Below, in pieces: positions 22,695 to 33,120 of a stretch of 64,000 nucleotides of DNA. The stretch is taken from positions 930,001 through 994,000 of the forward strand of contig OZ251230.1 of the NCBI GenBank assembly GCA_965240325.2, read 5' to 3'. The translations under genes were made by a program, and so were the position numbers. How positions within the stretch are numbered: the stretch's first letter is position 1; every line of letters starts with the position of its first letter. Under the pieces are notes generated by a model that made no database searches, was not told the DNA's origin, and worked only from the letters and a program-made list of their open reading frames with translations. Origin of the DNA: Rebecca billardiae RCC1528. Its lineage: Eukaryota > Haptophyta.

Positions 22695-24772
22695 TCAGAA
22701 CGCAGACTTGGACGTGACGGCCGTGTCCTTGTGCTTGGAGCCGCCGGGCACCGTGTTGGGCTGGCCCGTCACGCTCAGCACGCGCTCCCACGTGCGGCCG
22801 CGCGCGTCCATCATTCGGGGCGAGTTCTTGACGAGCGCGCAGATCGGGATGTACACGAGGCGGTTGTTGCACATGCCGACCGAGAAGGCCGTGTAGCCGG
22901 CCTGCACGCGCGCACGGCGGCGTCCGGGCGGGGGGGGCGCGGCGGGCGTCAGGAACGCGCGTGCCCGCTGGGCGCCCGCACCCCGCGCTGCGCGCTGCGC
23001 GCGGGTGGCGGCGCGTGCGGCAGCGCAGCGCGCACCATCGCGCCGTGCACGGCGTTCTGCGCGAGCAGGAGGCAGTAGATCGCGTCGGACGTGTTCGCCT
23101 GGACCGAGCGGATCATGTACGACGGGTCGATGTACTTGACCGTCACCGGCTTGCTCTGCTTCGCGAAGTACTTGGCCAGCTCGTCCTTGAGCCACACGCC
23201 CAGCTCGGGCAGCTTGCGGTTGCCGCCCGCGTCGACGGTGGCCGACTGGCCGAGGATCTCCTCGCCCGCGCCCTCGGCGACGACGACGACGGCGTAGCCC
23301 TTCTTCGCGACGACGCGCTCGAGGTGGGGCAGGCAGCCGTGCGGCCCCTCCGTCACCACCGGCACCTCGGGCACGAGGCACAGGTCGACCTCGCCCGAGG
23401 ACATGGTGGCGTGCACGGCGATGAAGCCTGAGTGCCTCCCCATCAGCTTGACGATGCCGATGCCGTTGGGCAGGTTGCACTTGGCCTCGACCTGCGCCGA
23501 GCGGATGGCCTTCTGCGCCTCCTCCACGGCCGTGTTGAAGCCGAACGATCGGTCCAGCAGGTCGATGTCGTTGTCGATCGTCTTCGGCACGCCGATCACC
23601 TGCAGGCGCCCAACGGCGCGGCGCGCGCCCGCCGGCGGTGAGGCGTGCGCGCGCGCGCGCGCCGTTGCGCGCAGGGCGCGCAGGGCGCGCGGCGTGCGCG
23701 GCGGCGGGCCGCGCGAGGCGGTGGCGCGTGCGCCGGGCGGCGGGCCGGCGCCGACCCCCTCGGCCGCCGCCCGATCGCGCGCCGCGCACCGCGCGCGCAC
23801 CGCGATGTCCAGCCTGAGCCTGCGCGCCTCGTCCGCCACCTTGGTGCCCGCGCGGTGCGTGCCGTCGCCGCCCACAATGTACAGCTGGTTGATGCGGTGG
23901 TGCTTGAGCCACGCGATGGTCTTGTCGAGGTCGAAGGAGCCGCGGCCGGAGCCGATCATCGTGCCGCCACGGTAGTGGATCCCCGCCACCCGCTCCTTCG
24001 TCAGGTCGTACGGCGCCATGCTCTCGTCGCTGAAGCCCTGGTAGCCGCCGCGCACGCCCAACACCTTCTCCGCGCCGTACAGGTCGAGCAGCGTGCGCGT
24101 GATGCCCTGGATGATGTTGTTGAGGCCGGGGCACAGCCCGCCGCACGTGACGATCGCCGCGCGCACCTTCGACGGCTCGAAGTGCAGCGTGCGCCGCGGC
24201 CCCGCGCGCAGGAACGCCGTGGTGATCGAGTCGGAGTTGGGCTTGCGGATGATGTCCTTCACCACCACGTCCTCAGCGCCCATCAGCTGGTTGTACGCCT
24301 GCTGCAGCTCGGCGTCGGAGTTGAGGCCCATCTTGTTCTGCTTGCCCGAGTCCTTGTAGTACTCCGACAGGTGGGGCACGGGCAGCACGAACACCGCGTC
24401 CAGCTTGATCGAGGGCAGCACGAGCGGCTCGCAGCCAAAGCCCTGCGGGTGCTTCTTCGCAAACGATTCGTGCAGCTTGGCCTGCGTGGCGGCCCAGGTG
24501 ATGCGCCCCTTCGGGTCCTCGGGCAGCTGCGCGCCCTCCATCAAGTGCTCGCTCCCCCGCCGCGGCTCCACCTGCGCCGCCGCGTCCTGCTCGCGCAGCT
24601 TCTTCATCTCGTCGGGTGTCGGGCCCGACGCCCAGCCCTGGTCGATCGACAAGCGCTTGTTCATGCGCGCCTTCGGCGGGTGCGGAGCCCACTTGAGGTA
24701 GATGGCGTACGCGGTGGCGACGCCCACCGCAACCCCCGCGCCCACCCCCAGAGCGAAGTCGTTGCCGCCCAT
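22695..24772 (-). CDS. 6-phosphofructokinase, plant type, membrane-anchored
   Basis: Phosphorylates fructose 6-phosphate in glycolysis. Exons 24772-23801, 23599-23036 and 22901-22695, with introns of 201 and 134 bp (both GTGCGC); all junctions are phase 0. The product is about 580 residues. Motifs: AAIVTCGGLCPGLNN (205-219), YIVGGDGTHRAG (298-309), PKTIDNDI (329-336, catalytic Asp), KLMGRHSGFIA (375-385) and YIDPSYMIRSVQANTSDA. These match the ATP-using PFKs of plants. The Gly of GGDGT favours ATP, while the Lys of PKTIDND is the residue common in PPi enzymes; plant ATP-PFKs share this mix. Residues 6-25 form a hydrophobic helix (ALGVGAGVAVGVATAYAIYL), so the enzyme may be anchored. The ATG at 24886 is a less likely start. 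Confidence 0.93.
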
Positions 24773-25707
24773 CGCGTGCTCGCCGTCGTTCGGCCGCCGG
24801 GCAGCTCTCTGCCGGTCCGAGCCTGGCGGTCGCGGAAAACTTGTTGCTGCGGGCAAGTTCCGCGCTACGGTAGCCGGGTCGACCAATCACGAAGCCGGCC
24901 GTCCACATGATTTACACTTTCTGAGCGAGAGTCTGACATCACTGCAGACCTGACTGGACTACTTTACCAGGTAATGCCCTACCCACATGAGCACGTAACA
25001 GGCTTGAGCGCCCGAAAACTCCGAAACTGTCTGATGAAGTCGTGCGCGATGGCGACCGATCCAGGGCGCGGGGCTCCAAGTAAACGCCTCCAGCCAGACG
25101 CAGAGGCGCCCACCGGCACATGGGAGGCCACGACGGACGTGTGCGAAAGAGACAGCGCGTGGCCGCTCACCGAGTGCGCTAGCACCCTGTGCCCAGAGCC
25201 GCGACTGCAGACATTCGGTGACCGTTCTCGGCTGACGGTCTCTTCACCGTGGCACGGGCGGCCCCAAGCGACCCAGCCGGGCGGTGACAGTCGGCTCACG
25301 GCAGCGTGAGCACATCTTGGCCATGCATGCTGCATACATACTGGCAATAGCGTGTGTTCCATAGCGACGGCCAGTAGTGTCCATTTGCTGTCCGGACCCG
25401 CGTGGAACGAACAGTGTCTGCGGCGGAGTGCGCGACATCCTGCAGTGCCCATGATCGCTCCGGCCGCGGCACAGCGCTGCCGCGCCGCGGACTGGAAGCT
25501 GCAGTGTAGCTCGTACTTCGCCCCGGCGCGCAGGTCGTCGAGCTGCTGGGTCGATAGCGTGCCCACGCCGCGCGATGCACTTCCTGAACAACCGGATGGC
25601 CGGCCAACTGCTGGGGCACGGTGGGCGCACGTCCGGGAAGCGCCGAGCGAGCGCCCGTGCGGCCTCGTGCGAAACCCTGCTCGGCCTGGGCGTGCTCCTT
25701 CTCGGCG
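24773..25707. other. Intergenic region between divergent PFK and kelch genes
   Basis: 935 bp. A long antisense frame (25725-24979) is open here but shows no domain and is Arg/Ser/Cys-rich, so I do not call it. No promoter motif was identified. Confidence 0.5.
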
Positions 25708-27327
25708 ATGGCGAGCAGTGGGCACACGCAGCCCCTGATCGAGGGCGGCGCGCCAGAGGCGCGCGTATCGAGCCGGCTCAGACTACTCCGCTTCCTCATC
25801 GGCGGCTTCGCCGTCTGCATTGTCGTGGCCGCGGTCGTGACGGCGGAGCGATTGATGCACATTGCCGGCGCGCAAAAGTACGTCGACACGTCGTACCCGG
25901 CGTGCCGGAAAGGGTATGTGCTCGGCGTGCTGCCCGCGAAGGGGAGCATGCCGGCGAAGCTCGTCCTCTGGTCCGGCAAGGCCGACTCCAACTGCGCCCT
26001 CAACGAGCTCTGCGACGACATGTGGACGTTTGACGCGTCGAAAGACGCGCCGACCAACGCCACGTCCAAGTGGAGGCGCGTGAGGGCGGCGAGCGAGGGC
26101 AAGTGGGTGACGCGGCCGGAGAAGTACCCCGAGCCGCGGTGGAAGACCTCCGCCGTGCAGGACGCCGCCGACGACATGTACGTCTTCGCCGGCGACCCGC
26201 TCCGCTCGGACGGGTCGTACATTGACGACGTGTGGAAGCTCAGCTCGGCCTCGCTCGAGTGGACGCGGATGCGGACGGTGTGCAACGAGCCGAAGAAGAA
26301 GGAGGTGGGCGAGCCCGCGTGCCTCTCGCTCGACCGCCGCGCCCACGACGCCGCGCTTCTAGGCAGCACGATGTACGTGTACGGCGGCAAGGACCCCTCG
26401 TCCGACCTGCTCAACGACGTGTGGGCCCTCGAGCTCGGCTCGCTCGAGTGGGAGCGACTGTGGCTGGTGGGCGCACGCGGCACGCGCGCGGGCGGGCGCG
26501 CCGAGGGTTGGGCGCCGCGCGGGCGGCTGCGTGCGCGCCCTGGCGTGCGCGCTGCACTGCGCGCGCTGGCCGCGCAAGCGCTCGCGCCGAGCCCCGCGAT
26601 CCGGCGCGCCGCGTTGCCGCCCGCCCTCGGGCGCGCCGCCCGCTTGCGCGCCGCCCGCCGTCCGCAGGCCAACGCGGTCGAGATCAAGAAGCACCTCGTG
26701 CCGCCCTCGCGCAAGGGGCACACGCTGGTGCCCGTCGAGGCGATGCGCTCCAACTTCAGCGGCAAGGCGGAGCCCGCGATCGTCCTCTTCGGCGGCCGCG
26801 TGAACATCAAGCACTACTTCAACGACGCGTGGGCCTTCTTCCCCTCGCGCCGCGTGTGGGAGCCGCTGGACGCCGCCAAGGGCGGCTTCGCGTCGACCGA
26901 GCTCGCGCCGCACCCGCGCGACCACCACGCGGCCGCCGTCGTGGGCGACGGCATGTACGTGTGCTGCGGCTGGTTCGAGTACTGGCACGCGTTCGACGAC
27001 ATGTGGCGGTTCGACCTGGTCAGGCACAGCTGGGCGCAGCTCGACGCCACGGCGGGCGGCGCGCCCAAGCCGGCCGGCCGCTTCCTCGTCTCGATCGTGC
27101 CGGTCGGCACCGACCTGTACGTGTTCGGCGGCGAGGCGGGCGCGGACGCGGTGCCCGCCAACGCGTACCTGAACGACCTGTGGGTGTTCGACACGACGTC
27201 CTCAACGTGGAAGCTGCTCTCGGAGAACCGGTGCCCGCGCGACCACTCGATCAAGGAGCGCCCGGCCACGTCCGCCGCGACGGACGACGAGGACGACGAC
27301 GGCAGCCGCCGCCGCCGTCGCCGATGA
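25708..27327 (+). CDS. Membrane-anchored kelch-repeat protein
   Basis: Type II membrane protein: a short N-terminus, one helix (LLRFLIGGFAVCIVVAAVVT, about residues 27-46), then a kelch beta-propeller probably in the lumen or outside. About six kelch blades are visible, for example MYVYGGKDPSSDLLNDVWAL and LYVFGGEAGADAVPANAYLN, each ending in the Trp-containing strand (EWTRM, EWERL, VWEPL, SWAQL, TWKLL). The in-frame stretch 26467-26667 is a 201-bp intron (GTGGGC...CCGCAG): it interrupts a blade and is Arg/Ala-rich. Without it the protein has 472 residues. The acidic then Arg-rich tail (DDEDDDGSRRRRRR) may be cytosolic-type sorting or simply low complexity. Start chosen at 25708; the frame also has an ATG at 25621. 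Ligand unknown. Confidence 0.85.
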   Translation: MASSGHTQPLIEGGAPEARVSSRLRLLRFLIGGFAVCIVVAAVVTAERLMHIAGAQKYVDTSYPACRKGYVLGVLPAKGSMPAKLVLWSGKADSNCALNELCDDMWTFDASKDAPTNATSKWRRVRAASEGKWVTRPEKYPEPRWKTSAVQDAADDMYVFAGDPLRSDGSYIDDVWKLSSASLEWTRMRTVCNEPKKKEVGEPACLSLDRRAHDAALLGSTMYVYGGKDPSSDLLNDVWALELGSLEWERLWLVGARGTRAGGRAEGWAPRGRLRARPGVRAALRALAAQALAPSPAIRRAALPPALGRAARLRAARRPQANAVEIKKHLVPPSRKGHTLVPVEAMRSNFSGKAEPAIVLFGGRVNIKHYFNDAWAFFPSRRVWEPLDAAKGGFASTELAPHPRDHHAAAVVGDGMYVCCGWFEYWHAFDDMWRFDLVRHSWAQLDATAGGAPKPAGRFLVSIVPVGTDLYVFGGEAGADAVPANAYLNDLWVFDTTSSTWKLLSENRCPRDHSIKERPATSAATDDEDDDGSRRRRRR

Positions 27328-27541
27328 CCGGGCCGCACACCGGCCGCGGCGAGGAGCCCGGTAGTAGATCACCGTGATGAATATTGCGCTGCGCGGTAGA
27401 GTGACGTTGGTGGCCAGCATCGTCGGATCACGTCGCTGAAAGCGCAGCGCGCCGATCCGAGTAGTACAGCAGCAGTACTTCGTCGGTATGAAGTCTAGGC
27501 CGTAGGCGTCGGTACTTGAGAATGAGTAGCAGTATGACTAT

Positions 27542-28699
27542 GAGTGCTTCACCGTCACGGATGCGTGGTTCACCGGCAACGGTGACCTGCGCCTCAAGGT
27601 GTTCGTGTCGGGCAACTCCCCTGGGGACGTGGACGGTGCGGCGACCCCACAGGGCGGGGCTGGACGTCCGAACAGGAGCCGCGGCCCCGCCCCCAGCGCA
27701 CCGGCCCCGGCCCGCGGGCCGGTCCCGCCTCGCAAGGGGGGGGCAGCCACGCCGGCCTCTGGTGTGCCTGGTGCTGCGAAGAGGTCCAAGTGTTGGAAGA
27801 AGAAGCACCGCGCGGATGGCTAGCTGAAGCCGGCTGCGCGTGCGCGGCGGGACAAACGCGCTGCCAAGGCGAGTGGGGGCCCGACGCCGCAGCTTCCCAA
27901 CTCTGGCCCCTTCCGTGAGCTCGCGCCTTCGGCATCGTCGGACCCGTCGTCGCGGCCGTCCCGCATGTCTTCGGACCGCCAAGAGGCCGGGGACGGCCAT
28001 CGCCCTCTGGGTGATGGCGCCCCGGCTGCGGCGTCTGGGCATGAGGGCGCGGCGTCGGCGACGACCGACGAGGTCGTGGGCGCGCTCTTCGCGGGCCCAC
28101 TCGCCCCGATGGGGCGTGGGGCCGCGCCTGGCCCTGCTCCCAAGGTGTATGTGTTCGAGGCAGGCAAAGGCTCTGTGCCACAACCGGGGTAGGTGGGCAG
28201 CCAGGGGCTGGCGGCAGCCGAGAGGGGCCGCTTTCCCCCGCCCCCGCTGCTTGCGAAGGCGGCGGGGGTGCGCTGCTTGCCTCCGCAGGCGAGCAGCGCG
28301 CACTTTACGCCGGGCATGTGGACCTGCCCACCCTTCATCTTCCAGTTCTTCCCTTCGGCTGGGGCTCGATCAGTCGACGCGGCGTCGCTCACAGCGCAGG
28401 CAGGTGTTTGGCGCGGCTGCACTCTCGAGGTGGCTGGGATACGACATCCAGGTGCAGCATCCTCCCCGTGTGGTGTCAGAGCGCGCTCTCGAGCGCGTGC
28501 CTCCGAGCGCGGGGCGGCCGCTTGCTGCAATGGCCGCCTCGATGAGGTGCGGCAACGCGCCCCTCACCGGCCTGCGCCGGTCTGTTTTGTGGCGGTGTCT
28601 TTGTGCAGTGTTGGATGGCGTCAATCACGCCTTCACCTGTGCACGTTAAAGCATAGCAGTAAAACTGTACCAGGTCTCTCTTCGGAGAGCGTGCGATGA
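27542..28699 (+). pseudogene. Degenerate repeat-associated reading frame
   Basis: One frame runs through 27542-28699 interrupted by TAG at 27821-27823 and 28190-28192, and by a stop just upstream. It starts with a sequence of natural composition (CFTVTDAWFTGNGDLRLKVF), followed by Pro/Gly/Lys-rich stretches. No domain was recognised. Its 3' part (28382-28643) is shared in inverted orientation with 41143-40872. There another frame gives the more protein-like peptide (WLGYDIQVQHPPRVVSE), conserved with the partner (WLGCNIQVQHPPRVVSE), so a frameshift is likely. It is probably the remnant of a mobile-element ORF. Confidence 0.45.
28382..28643 (+). repeat. Dispersed repeat, about 270 bp, copy 1
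   Basis: Matches the reverse complement of 40872-41143, from CGTCGCTCACAGC to GGCGTCAATCACGCC, with scattered substitutions and short indels. It includes a potential coding stretch conserved between copies. Confidence 0.85.
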
Positions 28700-28856
28700 A
28701 GGATGGCGCGGGTGCTTGCTCATCATCATGATCACCGCTGCCATGCTGGCGCTGAGAAATCATCATGATCATGAGTCCGGTGCGATAATCGGCGGGGTTT
28801 CGTCTGGCGGCGACCCAGCCGCGCGGGCGACCCAGCCGCGCCGCGCGTATGAGGGC

Positions 28857-30421
28857 ATGGGGCGCGTGGCTGTGCGTCTCGCGGCTATGCTCTGCTGCGC
28901 GCGCGGGTCGGCCGGGACGGCGTGGACCGGCCCACCGCCGCGGCCGGGCTCCGAGCCCTCGTTCAGCTGGTGGGCGCCGAGCTACGCGCCCGGCCGCGCC
29001 GCGGTCGCGCGGTGCGCGGTCTGCGCGGCGGGCGACCTGCGCACGTTCGTGCACCCGCTCGTCCAGGCCAACTGGCGCGCGGCGCTGCTCGAGCCGCTGC
29101 GCCCCGACCTCTTCGTCCACACGTCAGGCCTCACGAGCCTGTGCGCCGAGTGGGATCCGGCCGTGCCGCTCGAGAAGCGCCGCGCGCGCCTCGGCTGCGT
29201 CAGGCGGGTCGAGGTGACCCCGGAGCAGCTCGGCCAGCTCGCCGAGGAGCTCGCCGCGCGCGGCCTCGTGCAGATGTCGGTGCGCAGCGAGCTCGACGTG
29301 CTCCACAACGCCTCGCGCCCGCCGCGCGAGGAGGCCCGGCCGCTCAGGCACAACTGGTCGGAGGTGCGCAGGCCGTGGCCGTCGGCCGGCTGCGACCGCG
29401 TCCAGAACAACCCGCTGCGCTTCTCGCTCGCGCTCCGCTGGTTCGGCTGCCTGCGCGGCATCGAGCGCGCCGAGGCCGAGCTGCGCGGCGGCGACGCGTA
29501 CGACTGGGTGGTGCGCGTGCGCCCCGACTACTACTGGGACTGCGCGTTCACGCCACCGCCCGCGCCGCTGCACCCGTGCAGCCGGCACGGCGTGGGCGAG
29601 AACGACCTGCTCTGGATCGCGCCGCGCGGGCTCGGCGGCGCCGCGCTCGGGCTCGCGCGCTACGTCGAGCGCTGGCGGCCGCGGCCGGCTGGTCGGCCAC
29701 CGACCTGCGCGTGCGCCACTGCCAGCCCGGCTCGTGCGCCGAGCGGTCGCAGTGCTTTGACTACGAGCTCCTACGCCACGGGGGCGTACCGCACTCCACG
29801 TGCGCCAACCGGCCGCAGCCGCCGTGCCTGGGTTCGGGGCTGGGCAACAAGATGCCGGCGTCGGGCCTGCCGGCGGCCGCGTCGCCGGCCCACCCGCCCC
29901 GAGGCGGCCGCCCCCAGTGCTACCGCGAGCTGCGGTCGTGCCGCGTGCCGGTTCCGCGGAGGAGCTGCTGGGAGGCGCGGGCGCCCGTGTACCGGCTGCT
30001 GCTGCAGCCGCCGGGCGCGGCGTACGACTTGCTGCCGCTCGACCGGCTCAGGCAGGCCCGTGGCGACGGGCCCTGGGGCGACATCGGCGGCATCGCGCGC
30101 ATCTGCGGCGCGCGTCGCGCAGATGGCAGCTCGGATCGGCCGCCCGGATCGACTGCGGCCGCACCCGCACCGTCGGCTGTGTCGACGAGCGATGCGGAGG
30201 GCCTCGCCGACCGGGCGGCGAGCCCGGCCCTCGTGGTCGACGACCTCAATAAGACCGTGCTGCAGCCGCGCTCGCGCGTTCTCAACAGCACGCAGCAGGA
30301 CTTGAGACCATCACGGGGACGACGGACCGGCGGCGCTGGGACCAGGGGCGGGGGGGTGGGCGGTGCCGGCGGTGACCCGCCCGGGGTGAGCAGTGAGCCG
30401 TACGTGATATCACTGATATGA
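28857..30421 (+). CDS. Glycosyltransferase-like secretory protein with a frame break
   Basis: The N-terminus from 28857 (MGRVAVRLAAMLCCARG) looks like a signal peptide; the frame is open from 28716. Features are DLFVHTSGL, Cys-rich spacing, and YDWVVRVRPDYYWDCAF, a strand-Arg-x-Arg-Pro-Asp pattern seen in Golgi/secreted glycosyltransferase-like proteins of algae and plants. Near 29675-29690 the natural composition moves from one frame to another (AAAGWSATDLRVRHCQPGSC onward), as if one base were missing in a GC-rich run; it then continues to TGA at 30419-30421. Either a sequencing or assembly error or a disabling frameshift would explain this. The last 40 residues are Gly/Arg-rich and may not be coding. 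Family and substrate not identified. Confidence 0.5.
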
Positions 30422-30580
30422 CGGTCGGCGGTGGCAGCTGGCGGCGGTTTGGCAACGGATACGATGACAGAGATCATCATGCACATCACGCACACAGCTC
30501 AGGCAGGCGAGATTGACAGTATGAGTAGTGATCGGCAGCGTACCACTACCAGATTCAAAGTAAAAGTTATAATACCGATA

Positions 30581-30600
30581 TATATATATATATATATATA
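30581..30600 (+). repeat. (TA)n microsatellite
   Basis: Short pure TA run immediately left of the dispersed repeat that begins near 30617. Confidence 0.9.
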
Positions 30601-31754
30601 ATTATGCGCGCCATTTGCCTTTTTCCGCGGGGGGGGCACGTCCGTTTCGACGGGACGGCCGCCCCCGCGGCTTTGCGTAGCATCAAGGAGAGTCCGGAAA
30701 ATGGAATCCGGGGACGCTCGTCAACTCGCGGGGGGGGGGGCCTGTTTGACGGCCGCGCCGAGCACCCGAGCGTCTCGACCCGCGCCTCGTGTGTCACCTC
30801 GCATTTGGCGGGGCGCGCGCGGAGCGCGCCGCGAGTGGGCGCGTCGGCCCGTACGCTCGGAGCCCTCTTCAGGAAAATTCCGAGCGCGCCGCGCCGCGCC
30901 CGTCGCGCCGCGCTGCGGCGTGCACCGTGCACACGTTCGGCTCGGCTCGGGTGCCGAGCGCCGCCGACGAGCGGGAAGAGCGCCAGGGGCGGGTGCGCTG
31001 GCGCGGGCGGGGTGTGGATGCACGATGTGGGAGTCTACCTCTCGTACCGGGCGCGCGCGCCCGCTCGGCGCCGTCGCTTCGCGCGGCCGTAGGCGTCCAA
31101 GCGTCGTTGGTTGGCCTCGAGAACCGCTAAAGGGGGGGGGGGGGCTGCCGCAAGCGACGCGGGTAACGATTGACGAGACCGAGCACGCATCTGACGAGAC
31201 CGAATACGCACAGCAGGCGGCACCGCGCAACGGCCCGGCGCATGGAGGCTCCGGTGGCCGCGCGCCGCGCGCACGTCAGGCGGGGCGCGCGCGCGGAGTC
31301 CGCCGCGCGTGGGGGCCTCAGGCCCTCGGGAGAAGCAAGCGCGGCATCGCCGCGCCGCGCCCGCGCCACGGCATACGTCCAACGACCCAGGTGCGACCGC
31401 GCAGGCGCTGCGCGCTGATGGCACTGGGGCGGATGGTCATGGTGCGCGCCGCGCGCGCGGGGGCTGAATGTGGAGGCGGGCGGTGGTTGCCCGGCTCGCT
31501 CGCCGCGCGCGCGCGTCGCCCTGCGTTACGCTCTGAACTCTCTGTGCGCGCGCCGTGCGGATGCTGCACGAGTAAGCCATGTTGCTTAGTGGTCTTGGTC
31601 CACTGTCTCGCCACGCCAGCACGTTGCGGCTGCAGCAGCCGCAGCTCACTGGACCATTGATGCCAGGTGTCAAATCTGAATCGGCAGGGAAGCGGAAGGA
31701 GCGCGCCACCTTAACTTGCGGCTCGTGCTGGAGGCGACCTGGTCGGACGCACTA

Positions 31755-31918
31755 CCACCCGTCCCAGAAATGGCCCGTGAGCCCGTCTTCGGCTCAGCGG
31801 GCTCATGACCGTCCATGGACGGTCATGAGCTCAGTGACTATGAAATGGGCTGGTAACGAATAGCTGCGGGTATTCTTCAATACCAGGGAGCCTTGATGTA
31901 GGGGGCTGGGACGGGTGG
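31755..31918 (+). mobile_element. 164-bp MITE-like insertion with 13-bp TIRs
   Basis: It begins CCACCCGTCCCAG and ends with the exact reverse complement CTGGGACGGGTGG. The partner repeat copy lacks the whole segment, with only three bases (CTC on the same orientation) between the flanks. A 30-bp perfect palindrome lies inside (31801-31830). No target-site duplication is clear. It has no coding capacity and is probably a non-autonomous DNA transposon. Confidence 0.8.
31801..31830. repeat. 30-bp perfect palindrome
   Basis: GCTCATGACCGTCCA is followed directly by its reverse complement. It lies inside the 164-bp insertion. Confidence 0.95.
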
Positions 31919-32204
31919 TGTACAGACGCCCGTGCGGCCGTGAGGGGCGCGGGTACTGGTAGGTCTGCAGCGCGGTGGCAGGTGCCGTGACCACTGCATG
32001 AGTCACAGGTCTGGCCAGGCCTCAGCCCGCTCAGGCTCAGCGCCGCACGATGACCCCGGCTGGTCGTCACGCATGGGCATATCGTCAGTCTCCTCATCAG
32101 ATGCCCGATTGCTAAGTTGGTCACTGTCACTGTCATTCAGACAGAGTAGTAGCCGCAGTCACGTGCGTGGGTTGATGATCAGAGGGCGGAATTCGTTTGC
32201 GTAG

Positions 32205-32881
32205 CCGTACAGCGCCGGGAGACTTACGGGAGACTTACTCCACTTTGATGGTCGGTCCCGGGCGCAAGGCTGGTGCGCACGCGACAAGAATTGGCTCACA
32301 TTTTGCGTCTCGGAGATCTCCTTCGGACACTCCGCGGGTCGGTTGCGCTCCGCTGCCGCCCGCGCGCGCTAAAATTCATTCTTTAAAATAGGGTTTTCAG
32401 TGCACGAAGAACCAAGCGAAGAACATGACTCTGACGGGCAAAAAAGAGCAAAATTAAAAGGTTTGCGGCCCTTTCCTAGGCTCTGGAGGGGACGGTGCAG
32501 GCAAGTGATGCGGGCGCTCCATGGCCATGTCGGCCGTCGCGGATGGCGTCAATGCACGCCACATGCTCAAGACACATGCTCACTTGCACACACTTGGGTT
32601 GGGCGGGGCGAGATCGCGCTCGCGCAGCCGATCGACACTCAACGACGCTTGTGCGTTGCGGCTGCTTTGACACAGCGAACGGCAGGGTGCAGACTCGAGA
32701 GGTGAGGGTCATGCGGGCTTGGACTCGTAGCCAGTGCCCACTGGCGGCAGCCCGCATGCCGCGCGTACTCGTCCGGACGCGAACCCGTACATCGAGCGGC
32801 CAAACTGCTGCGCGAGTCGCCGCCCCCCAAGTCACAAGCTCGCCATGGATCGAGAGCCCGCGTTATCTCGGCGCTGTACGG
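32205..32881 (+). mobile_element. 677-bp non-autonomous DNA transposon with 4-bp TSD
   Basis: It starts CCGTACAGCGCCG and ends with its exact reverse complement CGGCGCTGTACGG (13-bp terminal inverted repeats, weaker similarity for about five more). It is flanked by GTAG on both sides (32201-32204 and 32882-32885). The inverted repeat copy at 52715-52718 carries a single GTAG at the same place: a perfect empty site. No transposase-like frame is present. A 4-bp target duplication occurs in several superfamilies, so I assign none. Confidence 0.93.
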
Positions 32882-33120
32882 GTAGCACGGCCGGGCCGCG
32901 GATCTTTTTCCTCGAGTTATTATTCGATTTTTCCACTACGCGAGTTTGTTTATTCGATCGTCGTCCGTTATTTTCAGTTTATTGTTTTTCGCGCGTCGCC
33001 CGACCAAGCCCGACACGAGGAGACCGTTTCGCCTTGGCACCACCATCGCGGTGGTTGCGCCCTGAGAAGCGCCCGCCGCACTGTCGCTTGGACGCGGGTG
33101 CACGGCGCCGGGCGAGCGCG

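Larger units (their letters stand above)
30617..32921 (+). repeat. Dispersed upstream repeat, copy 1 (interrupted)
   Basis: Homologous to the reverse complement of 52679-54142. Shared landmarks are the left end (TTCCGCGGGGGGGGCACG), a middle block around 31600-31700 and 31930-32150, GTTTGCGTAG at 32195-32204, and a 40-bp right end (GTAGCACGG...CTCGAGTTAT, 32882-32921). After removing the inserts at 31755-31918 and 32205-32881 it is about 1.46 kb. It ends 199 bp before the ATG of the CCDC81-like gene. The frames across it are Arg/Ala-rich and show no domain. It may be a mobile element or a duplicated promoter-bearing segment. Confidence 0.85.

Noticed and set aside
24979-25725. 248-codon antisense frame between PFK and kelch genes
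   Set aside because: Arg/Ser/Cys-rich, no domain, and it overlaps the kelch gene's 5' end; it is explained by high GC.
30701-31660. 320-codon frame in repeat copy 1
   Set aside because: Arg/Ala-rich; the two repeat copies differ by frame-changing indels and by inserted transposons, so no conserved protein is implied.
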